A stretch of DNA of 64,000 nt, taken from NCBI RefSeq assembly GCF_006740685.1, contig NZ_CP035425.1, positions 163,687 through 227,686 of the forward strand, written 5' to 3'. A model generated the notes under the pieces. That model searched no databases, had not been told where the DNA came from, and saw only the letters and a program-made list of their open reading frames with translations. A program made the translations under genes and the position numbers. How positions within the stretch are numbered: the first letter of the stretch is position 1; each line of letters starts with the position of its first letter. This DNA is from Candidatus Nitrosopumilus sp. SW (GTDB lineage Archaea > Thermoproteota > Nitrososphaeria > Nitrososphaerales > Nitrosopumilaceae). Of this stretch, positions 59,404-64,000 are shown in pieces.

Positions 59404-59778
59404 ATGAACACAACAGGACTGTATATGCTAAACACCTCAAAATACACAGAAGAAAAAATCAAAAAGTCTATGGAATTATTATACGAGGATAGAAAAAATG
59501 AATTTAGGGAATTATCTAAAGTATTTCTTGGAGAAAAAGAATTAAACAAAACTGCAAATTGGAAAGGATTTGTTTTAAATTTTTGTTTAGATGTTGGAGA
59601 ATCCTTCAAAACATGGACTGGTCAATTACCACTAACAGAAACATCTCCTCAAAAAGCTCTTACCATTTTAAGGCAAGTTAGTAACGGTTTAACATCAATG
59701 AATCAACTAATGCACATACTAAATGTCTCATATATGATTTCAGTGGAATTTAACGAAATTTACAAAAGGCTGAATTAG
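59404..59778 (+). CDS. Conserved 124-aa protein, paralog of the gene at 13454
   Basis: The same length and the same blocks as the 13454 gene: DRKNEFRELS, NWK-FVLNF-LDV, FKTW-GQ, SPQKALTILRQ and TSMNQL. The core gene lies in the conserved part of the window and this copy in the accessory part. Function unknown. Confidence 0.8.
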   Translation: MNTTGLYMLNTSKYTEEKIKKSMELLYEDRKNEFRELSKVFLGEKELNKTANWKGFVLNFCLDVGESFKTWTGQLPLTETSPQKALTILRQVSNGLTSMNQLMHILNVSYMISVEFNEIYKRLN

Positions 59779-59836
59779 TGTTTTTAGAACACAGCATCAA
59801 GATATGGGATGTTAACTCAAAAAAACACGATTTTCG

Positions 59837-60223
59837 TTAATTATTTACAACATAATCTTTCAAGGATTGAATGATGTCCTCAATTATGGGTTCGATTTTC
59901 GTAGTAGATTCTGCAGATATCAATGCAAGACTATCATTCATCGGAATTGTAATTATTTTGATATTTTTTCTTTTTGACACTATGTAATCAAGTGATCCTA
60001 AAGAATTGTCAAGATCTTTTTTCATGAATAATTCCAATGCATGTTCTACACAGATCTTATAATGATCAATCTTTGCGATTGGCACTATTCCTTTTTTGTA
60101 ATTTCCCACAACAAGATTGCCCATGCTGTTTACAATTCCAAAAAATCTAATTTCTGGTAAACTCAAAATATACTTACTTGTAGATTCCCAATTTGATGTT
60201 TTTTCAAATATTAATTTTGACAT
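59837..60223 (-). CDS. Hypothetical protein with profilin/roadblock-like pattern, 128 aa
   Basis: A soluble protein; EIRFFGIVNSMGNLVVGNYKKG and IKIITIPMNDSLALISAES suggest a small sheet-helix fold of the roadblock/longin type. A thaumarchaeal family of this kind is known to me only loosely, so the call is tentative. Confidence 0.55.
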   Translation of the reverse strand: MSKLIFEKTSNWESTSKYILSLPEIRFFGIVNSMGNLVVGNYKKGIVPIAKIDHYKICVEHALELFMKKDLDNSLGSLDYIVSKRKNIKIITIPMNDSLALISAESTTKIEPIIEDIIQSLKDYVVNN

Positions 60224-60321
60224 CACATTGAGTAGTTGTTATTTGTATTAAACATATGTAAGATACAACAGTAATTATCACATTGTTGTACCTTAATTAA
60301 CTAGAACAGCTTCAATATTGC

Positions 60322-60603
60322 ATGGTACGTGTATCAAACATACTCACAGAATTATTAAATGAAATTAATTATGAATTGACAAACCAGATTTCTTTGGGGA
60401 AAAATGCAAAAATAGATGCAAGGAAACTTTTCCGGCAATCAGATTCTCTAAACAAGATTCTTCTAACCTCAGTCATCACTCAAGAAAACAAATCAATGTT
60501 ACAGGAATTCTCCAAGACATTACAAGATAGTTCAACAGTTAAGAGTCTCAGATATGAAAGACAAGATCTTGAAAGAGTACTTGCAAACCTTAACGATGTC
60601 TAA
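60322..60603 (+). CDS. Hypothetical helical protein, 93 aa
   Basis: A soluble protein with helices around ILTELLNEINYELTNQIS and ERQDLERVLANL. No cysteines or known motif. Confidence 0.6.
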   Translation: MVRVSNILTELLNEINYELTNQISLGKNAKIDARKLFRQSDSLNKILLTSVITQENKSMLQEFSKTLQDSSTVKSLRYERQDLERVLANLNDV

Positions 60604-60761
60604 AAAAATCTCATCGTTTGGCGGAGAGTTTTATTTTTAGGCATAAACTGTATAAAATACAGATAATTTTTGATTTTCTTAAAACAGCTAATTCGGTTTA
60701 AGTCATGTGTGGTAATTAATACAGAGGAGACAGTATAACTCATTTTTGTTTATGCTTATTC

Positions 60762-60926
60762 TTGATAGTAGATATTGCATGTGGAAATTGTGGAAAAGTA
60801 ATCAAAAATATGATCAAACTTAGATCAATAAAGGACTGCATGCGTAATTTTTCTAATAAATGTCCACATTGTGGAAAATTGTTGTCTGTTTCAGACTTTA
60901 GGTTGGATGTTGAGACTTGTGCATGA
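60762..60926 (+). CDS. Zinc-ribbon micro-protein, 54 aa
   Basis: CGNCG and CPHCG knuckles with 23 residues between them, in a TTG-started frame. A complete zinc ribbon. The opposite-strand frame over the same bases lacks any support. Confidence 0.65.
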   Translation: MIVDIACGNCGKVIKNMIKLRSIKDCMRNFSNKCPHCGKLLSVSDFRLDVETCA

Positions 60927-60977
60927 TAACTATCCAAATAACCTAAGTGATAAGAAAAAGAAACTACAAAGGTATAC

Positions 60978-61094
60978 ATGAACAATAGTGGAATAATAGA
61001 TATGACTAAGAAATTACCACGTGGGCACAATATTGGCGGTGGCGCCAAACAAAAAAGACGCAAAAAGCATAAACAAGAATCTAAGAAAAACTAA
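60978..61094 (+). CDS. Basic micro-protein, 38 aa
   Basis: RGHNIGGGAKQKRRKKHKQESKK is strongly basic and would bind nucleic acid or ribosome. The ATG at 60978, or an internal one at 61002, may be the start. A TATCCAAATAACC motif lies upstream at 60931. Confidence 0.5.
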   Translation: MNNSGIIDMTKKLPRGHNIGGGAKQKRRKKHKQESKKN

Positions 61095-61188
61095 GTTGGA
61101 AAATCTTTTCGAGTATAATTCTAGAATAAAAAGCGAGTGTTGATTTCCAAATAACCTAATTCATTTACTTGATAGTCCATAATGAATT

Positions 61189-61294
61189 AGGTCGTATTGT
61201 CACTTTTGTGAAAAATGTTATGTGAAAAGATTAGAGAGTCAGATACTCAATGGCGGTTTGCCCTATTTGTCATTTCCATTATCCAGTTAAATGA
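61189..61294 (+). pseudogene. Decayed copy of the zinc-ribbon gene at 48256
   Basis: The start codon is changed and a 7-base deletion (one unit of a TTATGTG direct repeat) shifts the frame. A later one-base loss (TGGTGGG to TGGCGG) adds a second shift. The cysteine codons are still recognisable in separate frames. Confidence 0.8.
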
Positions 61295-61305
61295 TTAGAA
61301 TCTAA
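61295..61305. repeat. TTAGAATCTAA palindrome, copy 4
   Basis: Second-copy equivalent of 48370. Confidence 0.6.
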
Positions 61306-61340
61306 GTGCTCTTTATGTATAATGAACTGCCTATTACATT

Positions 61341-61454
61341 ATGACAAAAAAAGAAAAAATCTTTGAAGAAATTATTTTAGGTCTTAGAAAAAAGTTCACT
61401 GATTATGATAAAGAATACCTAGAGGAAAAGTATCGAAGACTACCTTTAGACTAG
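61341..61454 (+). CDS. Charged micro-protein, 37 aa (paralog of 48416)
   Basis: Intact, two codons shorter than its copy; most differences are synonymous. See 48416. Confidence 0.7.
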   Translation: MTKKEKIFEEIILGLRKKFTDYDKEYLEEKYRRLPLD

Positions 61455-61457
61455 AGT

Positions 61458-61468
61458 TTAGAATCTAA
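61458..61468. repeat. TTAGAATCTAA palindrome, copy 5
   Basis: Second-copy equivalent of 48539. Confidence 0.6.
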
Positions 61469-61768
61469 GTAAAGGTCACAAATCAATCATACTCTTTCTT
61501 GGTTGCATCAGCTAGATTTGATTCAGAGATAGTCATTTTGAAGTAAAAAACAGACACAGGTAAGATGAAAATTGGATCACTATAAGAGGTATTCTTGGAA
61601 ATATTGTTCTTATTCTATAGAATCAGAATCTAATCTAAATAAATCCTAAAAAGATCAATTTATTCTAGAAAATTCAACAATATGTAATTAATCATGTTTT
61701 ATTTTGTATGTGTAGTAGCTAGAACTAATTTTGTCGGGGTTTAAAAGACAAGACATGCATTATAGTAC
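61469..61768. other. Region upstream of the TFB paralog 2 gene
   Basis: No coding frame is supported. A TTTAAAAG box lies about 27 bases before the ATG at 61769, so the TFB message is probably leaderless. Confidence 0.5.
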
Positions 61769-62662
61769 ATGTTACAAAAGTACCAAGTTCATAATTGCAA
61801 TTATAGTAAATTAATCACAGATACATTTAATGGAGAAATTTTTTGTTCAAATTGTGGCACAGTTATTGAAGAAAAATTAGATAATCATAATGAAACGCCT
61901 GTTCATAGTTTAGAAGATTTCATGAGTAAGAGTCAAGTTGGTTCAAAGCAATCCCTTTCAATACATGACAAAGGAATGTCATCTATCATTGGAAAAGATA
62001 AAGATGCTACAGGCAAATCATTAAGCTCATTTAACAAATCAAGATTTAATCGATTAAGAGTGTTAGATAGTAGAAGTAAAACAAGAAAATCATCAGCAAG
62101 AACCCTTGTAAAATCCCTAACTTTTCTAAATGGATTAAAGGGAAAGCTAGGAATATCTGAGAATACAATAGAAAGTACATCAGCACTATTTAGAAGGGCA
62201 CAAAAGCATCAATTGATTCGAGGAAGAAGTTCTAATGATTTAATGGCAGCGGCTTTGTATGTTTCATGCAGACAAACTATGACTCCTAGAAGTCTTGAGG
62301 ATATTTCTGAAACTGCCAACATTACAAAAAAACATCTACAAAAATCAGTCAGAGTTTTAATTAATGAATTTGAACTTGTATTGCCTCAATACAATATATC
62401 CTCATTTCTAACTAAATTATCCAATGATCTAGGATTTTCTGAGAAAACTAAACGTTATGCTTTGAACATATTATCAGATGTTGAAAAATGTGGTTCTGCT
62501 GCTGGAAAGAACCCTATTGGTCAGGCTGCTGCATCACTATATCTGGCATCTATGCTGATGGGAGAAAATATCTCACAGAAAATATTCTCAAAAATTTCAG
62601 GAGTATCTACTGTAACATTACGTAATAGAAAAAATACAATACAAAAATTATTGGAATTGTAA
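61769..62662 (+). CDS. tfb: Transcription initiation factor B (TFB), paralog 2, with altered zinc ribbon
   Basis: A 297-residue TFB with DKGMSSIIG and two cyclin-like repeats (AAALYVSCRQT and AAASLYLASMLMGE). The zinc ribbon has lost one ligand: the first knuckle reads CNYS (Cys10, Ser13) where paralog 1 has CNYC. The second knuckle CSNC (Cys26, Cys29) is intact. The arginine-rich finger is also weaker. It may still bind promoters, but with changed polymerase contact. It sits in copy 2 of the duplication. Confidence 0.9.
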   Translation: MLQKYQVHNCNYSKLITDTFNGEIFCSNCGTVIEEKLDNHNETPVHSLEDFMSKSQVGSKQSLSIHDKGMSSIIGKDKDATGKSLSSFNKSRFNRLRVLDSRSKTRKSSARTLVKSLTFLNGLKGKLGISENTIESTSALFRRAQKHQLIRGRSSNDLMAAALYVSCRQTMTPRSLEDISETANITKKHLQKSVRVLINEFELVLPQYNISSFLTKLSNDLGFSEKTKRYALNILSDVEKCGSAAGKNPIGQAAASLYLASMLMGENISQKIFSKISGVSTVTLRNRKNTIQKLLEL

Positions 62663-62808
62663 GTGGGATATTATGTTAGATATTTCTTATTTCAAGAAAC
62701 TATTGCACAAATTCCTGCACCACAATGTAGAAAAGAAGCATCATTGGTGGACTGAATAATAAAATCTACTGAATCCGATTAGTCCCAGGACAGAGTATAT
62801 TTCACAAT

Positions 62809-63249
62809 TCATTTGCTTGTGATTTTATATTTGCAAAGCAAGTCAAGAAATAACCTCAAATCTTTTTTGTGTTCCTTTTCTGACTCGTTTAGTTCCTTGA
62901 GCAAGTCTTTGTAGTCATAATCTGAATGAGATTCCATTGATTCCTGATTAACCTCATTTATTGAGATCCTTTTTTGGATCTGTCTGATTTTGTTTTCTCC
63001 ATATTCTATTGTAGAATTAATCTTCTGCATATACTCATTAGGATTTTGTTTTGAATTATCCAGATGTTCAGTTATTTTTGTAACTATTTCATGGTTTTTT
63101 AGAATCTGATTCCATTCCTCAAGTGTTAACGGACGTTTTAGTACACAAACTTCAGTTCCATCAGGGATGTCTTTGTGTATGAATTCTGTAGTATGTATTA
63201 CTCTCTCTTCACTCAATTTGGTTTTGTCAACAACCACATTTGATGTCAT
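62809..63249 (-). CDS. Micro-operon IV gene H: helical 146-aa protein
   Basis: Paralog of 48940. The last half (from NPNEYMQKINSTIEYGENK on) is nearly identical, while the N-terminal third differs at many positions. The ATG at 63249 overlaps the zinc-ribbon stop (ATGA); the frame is open to 63270. Confidence 0.8.
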   Translation of the reverse strand: MTSNVVVDKTKLSEERVIHTTEFIHKDIPDGTEVCVLKRPLTLEEWNQILKNHEIVTKITEHLDNSKQNPNEYMQKINSTIEYGENKIRQIQKRISINEVNQESMESHSDYDYKDLLKELNESEKEHKKDLRLFLDLLCKYKITSK

Positions 63250-63371
63250 TGGACAGATTCCTTCTTCCACACATTACACGCAGGACATCTATTTGTTAAC
63301 TTGGTTGCTATTTTTTTTAAGAATACGTTACCACAATTCTCACAGGATCTCAAATCATCATTTGCAATCAT
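63246..63371 (-). CDS. Micro-operon IV gene R: zinc ribbon, 41 aa
   Basis: Nearly identical to 49377, with CENCG and CPACN. Confidence 0.75.
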   Translation of the reverse strand: MIANDDLRSCENCGNVFLKKIATKLTNRCPACNVWKKESVQ

Positions 63372-63375
63372 GGTC

Positions 63376-63504
63376 TTATGTTGCTTTTCCTGCAATGGGT
63401 GTTGCCTTTTCTTTCAGATGAGTCTTTTCATGAAGAAGTAGTTTTTGAATATCCCCTTCAGCAGAATCCCAAGTAAATTTGCAGTGTTTGCAATGATATG
63501 TCAT
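63376..63504 (-). CDS. Micro-operon IV gene Z: C2H2 peptide, 42 aa
   Basis: CKHC...HEKTH; differs from 49507 at only a few positions. It starts directly after gene P. Confidence 0.75.
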   Translation of the reverse strand: MTYHCKHCKFTWDSAEGDIQKLLLHEKTHLKEKATPIAGKAT

Positions 63505-63615
63505 TTATTTTTCTAAATCCTCTGGTTTTATTTTTCCAGATTCAGTGAATTCTTTTACATCCTTTGATGTCTTTTCTTGTTTTCCTTTCAGTCTTGCAAA
63601 AATATTTTTTAACAT
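63505..63615 (-). CDS. Micro-operon IV gene P: leaderless basic peptide, 36 aa
   Basis: The first 14 residues match operon III except one, and the C-terminal half differs more. A TTTATAAG box lies about 27 bases upstream. Confidence 0.65.
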   Translation of the reverse strand: MLKNIFARLKGKQEKTSKDVKEFTESGKIKPEDLEK

Positions 63616-63729
63616 GATTATATAGGTCGTACTTGCTTATAAAGACAAAATGTAGTTGATTTGCAACAGAATAAACTCAACTATACTGCCCTTAAACTAT
63701 TAGAATAAGCAACCAAAATGAACAACATT

Positions 63730-63852
63730 ATGAAAAAACAAACAAAACATACACAAATTAACAAAAATAACAAAACAAAACCTGAAAACTTAGCTAAAAA
63801 AGAATATTTGGAAACTCTTGAAAAATTAAAAAAAGACATTCGGAAAGAGTAA
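63730..63852 (+). CDS. Basic micro-protein K, 40 aa (divergent from operon IV)
   Basis: Paralog of 49859 with a changed C-terminus. It is transcribed away from operon IV. The last 148 bases of the window hold no supported feature. Confidence 0.65.
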   Translation: MKKQTKHTQINKNNKTKPENLAKKEYLETLEKLKKDIRKE

Positions 63853-64000
63853 GTTAGTATTCAAACAAAATTGATTAGAAATAAAATGATAAAAAGAATA
63901 GAAGAATCGTAAAAATGAATTGGTTGAAAAAATTAGAATCACAATTTCTATTTTTACAAACTAGGTTGAGTTAATAATATACTACAAAAATATTGTGACG

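Larger units (their letters stand above)
61144..61485 (+). repeat. Left part of segmental duplication, copy 2
   Basis: Matches 48193-48565. It holds the decayed zinc-ribbon gene, an intact 37-aa gene and two TTAGAATCTAA palindromes. Confidence 0.9.
62770..63852. repeat. Right part of segmental duplication, copy 2
   Basis: Matches 48890-49987: genes H, R, Z, P and the divergent K in the same order and orientation. Confidence 0.9.

Noticed and set aside
60740-61063. 107-residue minus-strand open frame
   Set aside because: It is the antisense shadow of the plus-strand zinc ribbon at 60762 and the basic peptide at 60978.
46000-64000. Integrated virus or transposon
   Set aside because: No integrase, transposase, terminase or flanking direct repeats next to a tRNA were found; the only tRNA lies at 32.3 kb.

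Overview
The window looks like a stretch of chromosome from a low-GC marine ammonia-oxidising archaeon of the Nitrosopumilus type (Nitrososphaerota). The evidence is a CdvA cell-division protein, two TFB paralogs, an archaeal proteasome beta subunit, archaeal FEN-1, aEF-2, a PEFG-type C-terminal sorting tail on a secreted protein, and many leaderless genes with a TATA-like box about 25 bases upstream. Two futalosine-route menaquinone genes (mqnD, mqnE) fit the menaquinones known from these archaea. No rRNA, CRISPR array, integrase or transposase was seen. One tRNA is present, tRNA-Ser(CGA).

From 1 to 46 kb the window is mostly conserved chromosome with short intergenic gaps. 0-9.4 kb: the aEF-2 start, a SIS-domain protein, mqnD, a very large secreted coiled-coil metalloprotease, mqnE, TPR proteins, an Lrp-type regulator and a membrane-anchored J-domain protein. 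9.9-23 kb: an HD-domain protein, a GlcD-type flavoprotein, a secreted repeat protein, Fe/Mn superoxide dismutase, a SNF2 ATPase, a PAC2-family protein and several small zinc proteins. 23-31 kb: a two-permease peptide-type ABC transporter without its other subunits, a JAMM-domain protein, SRPBCC proteins and a nitroreductase. 31-46 kb: tRNA-Ser, FEN-1, a PAS protein, acetyl-CoA synthetase, CdvA, a double ThyX-like protein, MsrB, homoserine dehydrogenase, a PUA protein, a Mut7-C protein, proteasome beta, an M20 peptidase, an NAD(P)HX dehydratase and the tRNA m1A methyltransferase.

From about 46 kb to the end the character changes to an accessory region full of genes for proteins of 18-75 residues, most carrying CxxC or C2H2 zinc motifs and most too short for normal gene callers. 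The striking feature is a set of four micro-operons (48.9-49.75, 55.97-56.54, 58.64-59.03 and 62.8-63.6 kb) built from the same few gene families in different combinations. Each opens with a short leaderless basic peptide starting M-F/L-K. It is followed by a C2H2 peptide, a CxxCG/CPACN zinc ribbon, a Cys-rich peptide, a 29-residue membrane peptide or a 146-residue helical protein. Genes abut or overlap by 1-8 bases in most junctions. Two operons share a 33-base promoter block. The other two lie in direct duplications about 14 kb apart, and one duplicated zinc-ribbon gene has decayed. Two TFB genes lie within the same region, so TFB-specific control of these operons is a reasonable but untested idea.

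A second pattern is a set of hairpin-forming intergenic elements (23.03, 46.47, 48.61 and 53.78 kb), each starting 26-29 bases after a TATA-like box. The first two share a closing stem (ACGAGA/TCTCGT), several internal blocks and the same distance to the next gene, and look like members of one undescribed RNA family. All functional calls come from reading motifs; no database search was run.
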